From an uncultured Bacilli bacterium (lineage in GTDB: Bacteria; Bacillota_I; Bacilli_A; RF39; UBA660), in NCBI GenBank assembly GCA_947624695.1, contig CANQLN010000077.1, forward strand, positions 1 to 5,292: a stretch of 5,292 bases of DNA. Reading direction: 5' to 3'. Each line of letters opens with the position of its first letter. Positions within the stretch are counted from its first letter, which is position 1. Shown piece after piece: positions 1-4,651 of the stretch. Under the pieces are notes generated by a model. That model worked only from the letters and a program-made list of their open reading frames with translations, searched no databases and was not told where the DNA came from. The position numbers and the translations under genes are program-made.

Positions 1-342
1 AATAATTCCGCGACCTTCTTTAGCAGGTTTAAGTAGAACGACACTACGACCAACTTTACCTGTTTCTTCATGTGGAATAGTACGATTATCAATTAATGAT
101 ATTTTTACCACATTTTTATTAGCAGCTTGAATGGCTTTTTTGATAGCTTCAGAAACTTCATTAGCTTTACCAGTTCCAATACCTACTAAACCTTTTCTAT
201 TTCCGACAGCAACATCAGCTTTGAAACGAAAATGTCTACCACCTTTAGTAACTTTTGTTACTTTAGATATTGAGATAACTTTTTCTTCTAATAAGTTTTT
301 CTTGGCATCATTATTTTTTCTTGTAACATTTTTCTTATCCAT
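1..342 (-). CDS. rpsE: 30S ribosomal protein S5, partial (C-terminus beyond window)
   Basis: I translated this stretch by hand: ATG at 342-340, then 114 codons open to base 1. S5 sits on the solvent side of the 30S body near S4 and S8 and contributes to decoding fidelity and mRNA entry. The family core is visible: the loop VTKGGR (residues 30-35), equivalent to the loop where E. coli spectinomycin-resistance changes map, then RFKADVAVGN and GLVGIGTGKANEV (about 37-64), and KPAKEGRGII at the window edge, where the family continues with AGG. The motif usually written VGDxxG has Asn in place of Asp (N48). About 50 C-terminal residues should lie outside the window. An AGGAGG at 353-348, five bases before the ATG, supports the start and overlaps the rplR stop. 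It follows rplR by 9 bases, the canonical spc order. Confidence 0.97.
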   Translation of the reverse strand, partial: MDKKNVTRKNNDAKKNLLEEKVISISKVTKVTKGGRHFRFKADVAVGNRKGLVGIGTGKANEVSEAIKKAIQAANKNVVKISLIDNRTIPHEETGKVGRSVVLLKPAKEGRGII

Positions 343-347
343 AAAAG

Positions 348-353
348 CCTCCT
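348..353 (-). promoter_or_regulatory. Ribosome binding site of rpsE, fused to the rplR stop
   Basis: AGGAGG starts within the TAG stop of rplR and is five bases before an ATG at 342, fixing the start of the partial rpsE. Confidence 0.88.
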
Positions 354-708
354 ATATCTCTAATCCTGCTTCTCTAGCAGCATCTGCTAGAGCGCTTACT
401 CGACCATGATATAAATAGCCACCACGATCAAATACTACTTTATTAATTTTTGCTTTTTTACATTTAGTAGCAATATCTTTTCCTACTTCTTTAGCAGCTT
501 CAATATTACCACCATTTTTAAGTTTTAATTCACGACTTGAAGATGAAACTAAAGTTGTACCTGTTACATCATCGATAACTTGAGCATATATTTCAGAATT
601 AGAACGGAAAACATTTAATCTTGGCATTTCTTTAGTACCACTTAAAGTTTTTCTAATTCTTTTATGTCTAATTTCTCTGGCTGCATTTCTAGATTCTTTT
701 TTTATCAT
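352..708 (-). CDS. rplR: 50S ribosomal protein L18
   Basis: L18 binds 5S rRNA and, with L5, anchors it in the central protuberance of the 50S subunit. The 118-residue product is of normal length for Bacilli (about 118-120). The basic N-terminus (1-22) is followed by PRLNVFRSNSEIYAQVIDD (29-47), where PRL.VFRS is the family hallmark, and by VVFDRGGYLYHGRVSALADAAREAG (about 91-115), the strongest L18 signature. The start is backed by a full AAGGAGGT at 721-714, five bases before the ATG and overlapping the rplF stop. The TAG stop (354-352) lies inside the rpsE ribosome binding site, so the two genes are probably translationally coupled. A perfect 9-bp inverted repeat falls in the codons for LADAAR near the 3' end. 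Confidence 0.98.
   Translation of the reverse strand: MIKKESRNAAREIRHKRIRKTLSGTKEMPRLNVFRSNSEIYAQVIDDVTGTTLVSSSSRELKLKNGGNIEAAKEVGKDIATKCKKAKINKVVFDRGGYLYHGRVSALADAAREAGLEI
372..392. repeat. Perfect 9-bp inverted repeat with 3-base loop in rplR
   Basis: CTCTAGCAG (372-380) and CTGCTAGAG (384-392) are exact reverse complements around a 3-base centre, with five G-C and four A-T pairs. In the mRNA this could form a hairpin ending 18 bases before the rpsE ribosome binding site. It is not followed by a T-run on either strand, so it is not an intrinsic terminator. It lies in the conserved L18 codons for LADAAR, so protein conservation explains part of it. Confidence 0.8.
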
Positions 709-713
709 ACTTT

Positions 714-721
714 ACCTCCTT
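714..721 (-). promoter_or_regulatory. Full-length ribosome binding site of rplR
   Basis: AAGGAGGT is an eight-base match to the anti-Shine-Dalgarno sequence, the longest in the window. It starts within the TAA stop of rplF and is five bases before the rplR ATG. Confidence 0.9.
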
Positions 722-1256
722 AAGCCGCTTTCTTTCCTTCTTTACGACGAACAACTTCATCTTTATAACGAATACCTTTACCTTTATATGGTTCCGGTTC
801 TCTTATCTTCCGAACGTTGGCCGCAAATTCAGATACTTTTTGTTTATCAATTCCTTTAATAGTTATTTCCGTAGCACTCACTAGTTCGGCACTAAGTCCT
901 TCCGGAATTAATACTTCAACTGGATGAGAAAAACCAGCGTTAACAACTATTTTATTGCCTTGAACATTGAAACGATATCCAACACCCACAGCTTCTAATC
1001 CTTTTTCAAAACCTTTAGATACTCCAATTAACATATTATTAATTAAAGAATTGCTTGTTCCTTGCACCATGTTAGCTTCTTTGGAAGGATTTTTTTGAAT
1101 AGTTTTAATACTACCTTCTTCAATTTTTACTTCGATTAAAGGACTAACACTTAATTTAAGTTCTCCTTTAGATCCCTTAATAGTTACTTCGCTTCCTTCT
1201 AAAGTAGCCGTAACACCTTCAGGGATAACTAATTTTCTTTCGCCAATTCTACTCAT
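720..1256 (-). CDS. rplF: 50S ribosomal protein L6
   Basis: L6 binds 23S rRNA domain VI near the sarcin-ricin loop and the L7/L12 stalk base, where elongation factors dock. The 178 residues match the family length and its two repeated alpha-beta domains (about 1-80 and 82-178). Signatures are MSRIG at the start, SLINNM..GV..GF (70-83), GVGYR (91-95), HPVE (111-114), and the C-terminal REPEPYKGKGIRYKDEVVRR (152-171). In the usual GTTR motif the Arg is replaced: this protein has GTSN (66-69). The start is fixed by homology, because the upstream bases show no clear Shine-Dalgarno sequence. Translation may depend on coupling to rpsH, whose TAA stop ends six bases before this ATG. Confidence 0.98.
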   Translation of the reverse strand: MSRIGERKLVIPEGVTATLEGSEVTIKGSKGELKLSVSPLIEVKIEEGSIKTIQKNPSKEANMVQGTSNSLINNMLIGVSKGFEKGLEAVGVGYRFNVQGNKIVVNAGFSHPVEVLIPEGLSAELVSATEITIKGIDKQKVSEFAANVRKIREPEPYKGKGIRYKDEVVRRKEGKKAA

Positions 1257-1262
1257 AATTAC

Positions 1263-1661
1263 TTACCAAATATAGGCAAGGACTTCGCCTCCTAACTTAG
1301 CTTTTCTCGCTTCTTTATCAGTCATTAAACCTTTAGAAGTCGAAATTATAGCTATACCTAAGCCGTTAAGAACATGAGGAATTTCATCTGCTTGGGCATA
1401 AACACGTAAACCTGATTTACTAATTCTTTTTAAACCAGTAATAACTCTTTCTTTTTTATTACCATATTTTAAAGTTAAAGTTAATTTATCACCTTGAGTA
1501 CTTTTTTCATATTTAAAGTCTTCAATGTAACCTTCGCGTTTTAATATTTCGGCAATTCCTAAAGTCATTTTCGTACCAATAACTTCAACTTCTTTGTATC
1601 TCATAATATTAGCATTACGAATTCGAGTTAACATATCCGCTATTTTATCTTGTACAAACAT
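1263..1661 (-). CDS. rpsH: 30S ribosomal protein S8
   Basis: S8 is a primary 16S rRNA-binding protein (helix 21 region), essential for assembling the 30S platform; in E. coli it also represses its own operon by binding spc mRNA near the rplE start. The 132 residues match the family length. IADMLTRIRNAN (7-18) is the N-terminal signature, and LNGLGIAIISTSKGLMTDKEAR (98-119) with LGGEVLAYIW (123-132) is the RNA-binding C-terminal domain. A doubled ribosome binding site, AAGGAGG followed by GGAGG (1679-1670), overlaps the rpsN stop. This is the widest gap in the block at 16 bases. I saw no S8-binding helix around rplE, so E. coli-style autoregulation is not supported. Confidence 0.98.
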   Translation of the reverse strand: MFVQDKIADMLTRIRNANIMRYKEVEVIGTKMTLGIAEILKREGYIEDFKYEKSTQGDKLTLTLKYGNKKERVITGLKRISKSGLRVYAQADEIPHVLNGLGIAIISTSKGLMTDKEARKAKLGGEVLAYIW

Positions 1662-1669
1662 TAATTATT

Positions 1670-1679
1670 CCTCCTCCTT
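1670..1679 (-). promoter_or_regulatory. Doubled ribosome binding site of rpsH
   Basis: AAGGAGGAGG offers two overlapping registers, AAGGAGG and GGAGG. The first two A bases belong to the TAA stop of rpsN. The 3' edge is eight bases before the rpsH ATG. Confidence 0.87.
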
Positions 1680-1863
1680 ACCAACTAGATTTCTTGACGC
1701 CAGGTATTTGGCCTTTATTAGCAAGTTCTCTAAAACAAATACGACATAATTTGAATTTAGATAATACTGCATGAGGACGTCCACAACGTTCACATCTTGT
1801 ATATTCTCGAGAACTAAATTTTTGCTTTCTATTATTTTTAATAATCATACTTTTCTTAGCCAT
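1678..1863 (-). CDS. rpsN: 30S ribosomal protein S14, type Z (zinc-binding)
   Basis: S14 binds 16S rRNA in the 30S head and enters late in assembly. This is the short 61-residue, zinc-binding (C+) form: C24-x2-C27 and C40-x2-C43 form a zinc ribbon, as in the main S14 of Bacillus subtilis (also called rpsZ). Flanking signatures are YTRCERCGRPHAV (21-33), FKLCRICFREL (37-47) and GQIPGVKKSSW at the C-terminus. With all four cysteines present it should need zinc; whether the genome also carries a zinc-independent (C-) copy cannot be seen here. It lies between rplE and rpsH, its conserved place in the spc block. AGGTG at 1873-1869, sharing bases with the rplE stop, is the likely ribosome binding site. 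Confidence 0.98.
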   Translation of the reverse strand: MAKKSMIIKNNRKQKFSSREYTRCERCGRPHAVLSKFKLCRICFRELANKGQIPGVKKSSW

Positions 1864-1868
1864 ATTAA

Positions 1869-1873
1869 CACCT
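1869..1873 (-). promoter_or_regulatory. Short ribosome binding site of rpsN, fused to the rplE stop
   Basis: This has the same TAGGTG arrangement as the rplX/rplE junction: the TAG stop of rplE provides the first bases of AGGTG, five bases before the rpsN ATG. Confidence 0.7.
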
Positions 1874-2408
1874 AACCTTTGAATGGCATTCCAAATGCCT
1901 TAAGTAATGCATATGCTTCTTCATTACTCTTTGCGGAAGTAACAAAGATGATATCCATACCTCTAATTTTATAAACATTATCATATTCAATTTCTGGGAA
2001 AATTAATTGTTCTTTAATTCCTAAAGTATAATTTCCTTTGCCATCAAAAGCATGGGCTGAGATACCCCGGAAATCTCTAACTCTTGGAAGACTAACTTTA
2101 ATAAGTTTTTCCATAAAATTGTACATATTTTCACCTCTTAATGTTACTTTAACACCAACAGGTTGTCCTTCTCTTAATTTAAAACCAGCTATTGACTTAC
2201 GAGCTTTAGTAACTACGGCTTTTTGACCAGCAATTAATTCTAGGTCTTTAACAGCTGCTTCGATGAATTTAACATCATGGCATCCTTCAACACCCATGTT
2301 GATAACAATTTTTTCTAGTTTTGGAACTTCCATAATGCTAGAATATTTAAACTCATCTTTTAATTCTTTTTTAATTTTTGAATCGTATAAATCTTTAAAA
2401 TTACTCAT
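1872..2408 (-). CDS. rplE: 50S ribosomal protein L5
   Basis: L5 binds 5S rRNA together with L18 in the central protuberance and contacts P-site tRNA and the 30S head (bridge B1b). The 178 residues fit the Bacilli family length. Signatures in order are PKLEKIVINMGV (29-40), LIAGQKAVVTKARKSIAGF (58-76), LREGQPVG.KVTLRG (78-92), LPRVRDFRG (107-115), FDGKGNYTLGIKEQLIFPEI (121-140), and RGMDI (149-153) with GMPF near the end. The segment after NMGV (EGCHDVKFIE, 41-50) differs from the form I remember for B. subtilis and looks about one residue shorter. AGGTG (2417-2413) lies five bases before the ATG and shares bases with the rplX TAG stop. Confidence 0.98.
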   Translation of the reverse strand: MSNFKDLYDSKIKKELKDEFKYSSIMEVPKLEKIVINMGVEGCHDVKFIEAAVKDLELIAGQKAVVTKARKSIAGFKLREGQPVGVKVTLRGENMYNFMEKLIKVSLPRVRDFRGISAHAFDGKGNYTLGIKEQLIFPEIEYDNVYKIRGMDIIFVTSAKSNEEAYALLKAFGMPFKG

Positions 2409-2412
2409 AACT

Positions 2413-2417
2413 CACCT
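2413..2417 (-). promoter_or_regulatory. Short ribosome binding site of rplE, fused to the rplX stop
   Basis: The junction reads TAGGTG, where TAG is the rplX stop and AGGTG pairs with the 5' part of the anti-Shine-Dalgarno core. It is five bases before the rplE ATG. The site is shorter than the AGGAGG sites elsewhere. Confidence 0.7.
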
Positions 2418-2727
2418 ACTTACTAGCTTTCTTTGTAGATTTTTTAGTTTCTTTAACTTCTTTTTTTACTTCTTTTTTAGAATCTTTCTTAGTTTCTTTA
2501 GAAGCTTTACTATCTACTAATTTTACATTTGATACATGAATTGGCATTTCAATATCGAAAATACCACCTTTATCATTATTTGTTCTTGGTTTTGTATGTC
2601 TTTTAGAAATATTTATCCCTTCAACAACAACTTTGTTTTGGGCTTTTAAAGTTTTTAATACTTTACCAGTTTTACCTTTATCTTCACCAGTTAAAACTTT
2701 AACAGTGTCATTTACTTTAATTTTCAT
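2416..2727 (-). CDS. rplX: 50S ribosomal protein L24 with atypical lysine-rich C-terminal tail
   Basis: L24 is an early assembly protein that binds the 5' domain of 23S rRNA near the peptide exit. The KOW domain is clear: VLTGEDKGKTGKVL (11-24), VVVEGINISKRHTKP (33-47), GGIFDIEMPIHVSNVKLVD (54-72). The 103-residue length is usual, but the composition is not. In Bacilli L24 the segment after HVSNV..L normally continues with a TRVGYK...GKKVRVAKKSG type of sequence. Here residues 73-103 are a low-complexity tail with 14 Lys in 31 residues and repeated KKE/KET/KKS units. The other two minus-strand frames of the tail DNA do not encode the missing segment, so a simple frameshift does not explain it. 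AGGAGG at 2738-2733, five bases before the ATG, supports the start and overlaps the rplN stop. Confidence 0.96.
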   Translation of the reverse strand: MKIKVNDTVKVLTGEDKGKTGKVLKTLKAQNKVVVEGINISKRHTKPRTNNDKGGIFDIEMPIHVSNVKLVDSKASKETKKDSKKEVKKEVKETKKSTKKASK

Positions 2728-2732
2728 ATTTC

Positions 2733-2738
2733 CCTCCT
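2733..2738 (-). promoter_or_regulatory. Ribosome binding site of rplX, fused to the rplN stop
   Basis: AGGAGG begins within the TAG stop of rplN (2739-2737) and is five bases before the rplX ATG, a strong and well-spaced site. Confidence 0.87.
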
Positions 2739-3105
2739 ATAAAACCTCAGGAGCTAAAGAAACGATCTTCATATAATCTTTTTCTCTTAATTCTCTAGCT
2801 ACTGGTCCTAATACTCTGGTACCAATCGGACTTTTATCATCCTTAATTAATACACAAGCATTATCATCAAATTTAATATAAGAGCCATCGGCACGACGTA
2901 CACCTTCAACTGTTCTAACGATTACTGCTTTAACAACTTTTCCTTTAGGCATATTACTATTAGGAATGGCTTTTTTAACAGTACCAACAACAACATCACC
3001 AATGTTTCCACTTTTGACTTTACTGCCACCCATAACTTTAATAACTAATAGTTCACGAGCACCTGTATTGTCAGCAACTTTTAATCTTGTTTCTTGCATT
3101 ACCAT
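2737..3105 (-). CDS. rplN: 50S ribosomal protein L14
   Basis: L14 binds 23S rRNA at the subunit interface (bridge B8) beside L19 and is the site where silencing factor RsfS docks. The 122 residues equal the usual family length. Signatures are RLKVADNTGAREL (7-19), GNIGDVVVGTVKKA (33-46), VVKAVIVRT (57-65), RRADGSYIKFDDNACVLI (70-87), and GTRVLGPVARELRE (95-108) with KIVSLAPEVL at the end. Two ATG codons lie at the start (residues 1 and 3). The first is chosen because AGGAGGT at 3118-3112 is six bases upstream of it and because it gives 122 residues. This is the first gene of the classical spc block, yet it is separated from rpsQ by only 11 bases. Confidence 0.98.
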   Translation of the reverse strand: MVMQETRLKVADNTGARELLVIKVMGGSKVKSGNIGDVVVGTVKKAIPNSNMPKGKVVKAVIVRTVEGVRRADGSYIKFDDNACVLIKDDKSPIGTRVLGPVARELREKDYMKIVSLAPEVL

Positions 3106-3111
3106 AAGAAT

Positions 3112-3118
3112 ACCTCCT
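3112..3118 (-). promoter_or_regulatory. Ribosome binding site of rplN, fused to the rpsQ stop
   Basis: AGGAGGT starts within the TAG stop of rpsQ and lies six bases before the first ATG of rplN and 12 before the second. This favours the first ATG as the start. Confidence 0.87.
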
Positions 3119-3374
3119 AAAGAACTACAGCTTTAGAAATAACTTCTACTAATTCGTATTTTTTAGTTTTAGAAATTGGTTTAGTCATTCTAATTCTCAC
3201 TGTATCTCCTACATTTGCTATATTTTTTTCATCATGTGTTGCATATTTTTTAGAATATTTAACACGTTTATTATATAAAGGATGACGTTTATAAGTTTCA
3301 ACTAAAACAGTTATTGTTTTATCATTTTTGCTACTTACAACTTTACCTACTAATTCTTGAACTCTTTTAGCCAT
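3117..3374 (-). CDS. rpsQ: 30S ribosomal protein S17
   Basis: S17 is a small OB-fold protein that binds the 5' domain of 16S rRNA as a primary assembly protein. The 85 residues match the family. Signatures are LVGKVVSSKNDKTITVLVE (8-26), RHPLYNK (30-36), the YSKKYATHDE strand-loop (40-49), and VGDTVRIRMTKPISKTKKY (55-73), which covers the family motif GD.V.I...RP.SK.K. The ATG (3374-3372) shares its A with the TAA stop of rpmC, a TAATG overlap. The ribosome binding site AGGAGG (3390-3385) lies inside the end of rpmC with a rather long 10-base spacer. The TAG stop is part of the rplN ribosome binding site. Confidence 0.98.
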   Translation of the reverse strand: MAKRVQELVGKVVSSKNDKTITVLVETYKRHPLYNKRVKYSKKYATHDEKNIANVGDTVRIRMTKPISKTKKYELVEVISKAVVL

Positions 3375-3577
3375 TATTTATGCGCCTCCTCTAATTCTCT
3401 TTCTCTAAGAACAGTTTTCATTTTTGCAACATCTCGTCTTAAAATTCTAAGACTACTTGGATTTTCTAAAGTTCCATTAGCTTGTTGCATTCTTTTTGTG
3501 AATAATTCTTCTTTTGTTACATTGATTTTTTTCTTTAAATCCGCATCAGATAATTTTCTAATATCTTTAATATCCAC
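3374..3577 (-). CDS. rpmC: 50S ribosomal protein L29
   Basis: L29 is a small helical-hairpin protein near the peptide tunnel exit, next to L23, forming part of the docking surface for trigger factor and SRP. The 67 residues match the family length. The signature IRKLSDADLKKKI (6-18) corresponds to the usual IREL..AEL..KL; LENPSSLRILRRDVAKMKTVLRERE (37-61) is the second helix with the conserved R..IA.IKT..RE pattern. The start codon is GTG (3577-3575), the only non-ATG start in the window; an in-frame TGA lies just upstream and no nearby ATG would preserve the family N-terminus. The ribosome binding site is weak: GGTG at 3588-3585 is the best candidate, seven bases upstream, inside rplP. Only two bases separate it from the rplP stop. 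Confidence 0.95.
   Translation of the reverse strand: MDIKDIRKLSDADLKKKINVTKEELFTKRMQQANGTLENPSSLRILRRDVAKMKTVLRERELEEAHK
3385..3390 (-). promoter_or_regulatory. Ribosome binding site of rpsQ, inside rpmC
   Basis: AGGAGG overlaps the GAG-GAG codons at the end of rpmC and is ten bases from the rpsQ ATG, a longer spacer than the usual five to nine in this window. The ATG itself overlaps the rpmC stop. Confidence 0.8.
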
Positions 3578-3579
3578 AA

Positions 3580-3993
3580 TTATTCACCATCCTTTTTAAC
3601 AAATTTACATTTGATTGGAAGTTTATGAGAAGCAAGTCTTAAAGCTTCTCTCGCTACTGCTTCTTCAACATCACTTATTTCAAACATAATTTTACCTTCC
3701 TTAACTACAGCAACATATCCTTCAACGTTACCTTTTCCTTTACCTTGACGAGTTTCTAAAGGTTTTTTAGTTATAGGTAGGTGTGGGAAAATGTTAATAT
3801 AAACTTTTCCACCACGTTTCATATAACGAGTCATCGCAATACGAGCCGCTTCAATTTGGCGAGAAGAAACCCAGGCTCCTTCTAAAGCCATTAAGCCATA
3901 TTCACCTTTGGTTAGAGTTGTATTTCCTCTAGCATGACCATCATATGTTAATCTATGCGACTTTCTATATTTAGTCCTTTTTGGCATCAACAT
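3580..3993 (-). CDS. rplP: 50S ribosomal protein L16
   Basis: L16 binds 23S rRNA near the A-site tRNA elbow and is a late assembly protein needed for peptidyl transferase activity. The 137 residues are a little shorter than the roughly 144 of typical Bacilli, the loss being at the C-terminus. Signatures are MLMPKRTKYRK at the start (family MLLPKRVKYR), GEYGLMALE (30-38), RQIEAARIAMTRYMKRGGKV (45-64), PLETRQGKGKG (78-88), where Arg82 aligns with the Arg hydroxylated in E. coli L16, and AREALRLASHKLPIKCKFV (114-132). The first ATG (3993) is preferred over the one at 3987, by homology and because AAGGAGG (4009-4003) is nine bases upstream. The gene overlaps the 3' end of rpsC by 23 bases. Confidence 0.98.
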   Translation of the reverse strand: MLMPKRTKYRKSHRLTYDGHARGNTTLTKGEYGLMALEGAWVSSRQIEAARIAMTRYMKRGGKVYINIFPHLPITKKPLETRQGKGKGNVEGYVAVVKEGKIMFEISDVEEAVAREALRLASHKLPIKCKFVKKDGE

Positions 3994-4651
3994 CTGAAGT
4001 CGCCTCCTTCATAACTTTTTTCTTACTAGGTAAAATTTCGTCTTTGTAAATCCATACTTTAACTCCAATTTTACCATAAGTAGTATTTGCTTCACTTTGA
4101 GCATAATCAATGTCCGCTCTTATAGTGTGTAGTGGCACTGTACCTTCAGTATAACCTTCACTACGAGCCATTTCAACACCATTAAGTCTACCTGATACTA
4201 AAGTCTTAATTCCTTTAGCACCCGCTTTCATTGTATCTCTAATTGCTCTTTTTTGAGCTGCTCTAAATGGCGCTCTATTTTCAATTTGCATTGCAATATT
4301 ATCGGCTACTAATTTTGCATTTAAATTAGCATTCTTTTCTTCAACTATATTAATAAATACTTCTTCATTAACAAGTTTGGAAATCTTTTTTCTTAATTTT
4401 TCGATATCTTCACCACCACGACCAATGATTACTCCTGGTTTAGCAGTTCTAATTGTGATATCTGCTCTATTTTTCTTTCTTTCAATAATTACAGAAGAAA
4501 TACCAGCATCTTTAAGATTTTTTAAGATATATTCTCTAATTTTAATATCTTTATTTAAATAATCGGCATAATCTTTTTTAGCATACCAACGTGAATCCCA
4601 GTCTTTATTAACGCCTAAACGATATCCAACTGGATTAACCTTTTGACCCAT
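3971..4651 (-). CDS. rpsC: 30S ribosomal protein S3
   Basis: S3 lies on the 30S head at the mRNA entry channel, where with S4 and S5 it forms the ribosomal helicase. The 226 residues fit the family. The N-terminus MGQKVNPVGYRLG (1-13) is diagnostic. A type II KH domain follows, with PGVIIGRGGEDIEKLR (72-87) carrying the GxxG loop. The C-terminal domain has RAAQKRAIRDTMKAGAKGIK (130-149), VSGRLNGVEMARSEGYTEG and VPLHTIRADIDYA, TTYGKIGVKVWIY. E. coli helicase residues R131, R132 and K135 align with R130, A131 and K134, so one arginine is replaced. The ATG shares its A with the rplV TAA; AAGGA at 4667-4663 is the likely ribosome binding site. The last 23 bases overlap rplP. Confidence 0.98.
   Translation of the reverse strand: MGQKVNPVGYRLGVNKDWDSRWYAKKDYADYLNKDIKIREYILKNLKDAGISSVIIERKKNRADITIRTAKPGVIIGRGGEDIEKLRKKISKLVNEEVFINIVEEKNANLNAKLVADNIAMQIENRAPFRAAQKRAIRDTMKAGAKGIKTLVSGRLNGVEMARSEGYTEGTVPLHTIRADIDYAQSEANTTYGKIGVKVWIYKDEILPSKKKVMKEATSDVDAKKD
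4003..4009 (-). promoter_or_regulatory. Ribosome binding site of rplP, inside rpsC
   Basis: AAGGAGG lies nine bases before the ATG at 3993 and 15 bases before the second ATG at 3987, which favours the upstream start (MLMPKR). It lies wholly within the last codons of rpsC, so rplP initiation takes place on mRNA still being translated as S3. Confidence 0.85.

Noticed and set aside
131..409. Open plus-strand frame of 92 codons opposite rpsE and rplR
   Set aside because: It lies antisense to two conserved genes, spans their junction, and its hydrophobic content comes from reading lysine- and glutamate-rich codons backward. No ribosome binding site or family match is evident.
1885..1899. Inverted repeat GGCATT/AATGCC with 3-base loop near the end of rplE, considered as a terminator
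   Set aside because: The stem is only 6 bp, no T-run follows on either strand, and the bases encode the conserved L5 ending AFGMPF.
2380..2440. Possible S8-binding autoregulatory helix around the rplE start, as in E. coli
   Set aside because: No helix resembling the 16S S8 site could be found by eye around the rplE start, and the sequence is dominated by the lysine codons of rplX.
2459..2469. A7 run in the rplX tail, considered as a frameshift site or a sequencing error hiding the normal L24 end
   Set aside because: A -1 shift meets a stop within three codons, and the +1 frame gives a basic sequence unlike L24 that runs only to a nearby TGA. Neither restores the canonical end.
2263..2520. 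Phe/Ser-rich 85-codon plus-strand frame opposite rplX and rplE
   Set aside because: The phenylalanine run is the complement of the lysine-rich L24 tail. It looks like a membrane segment only because of that composition.
3357..3599. 80-codon plus-strand frame opposite rpmC, and similar frames at 2038-2226 and 4377-4562
   Set aside because: All are antisense to well-supported ribosomal genes, with no binding site and no recognisable family.
3627..3650. Inverted repeat GAGAAGC/GCTTCTC with a 10-base loop in rplP
   Set aside because: The arms are short, the loop is long, and the codons belong to the conserved L16 motif EALRLAS, so chance within constrained coding sequence is enough.
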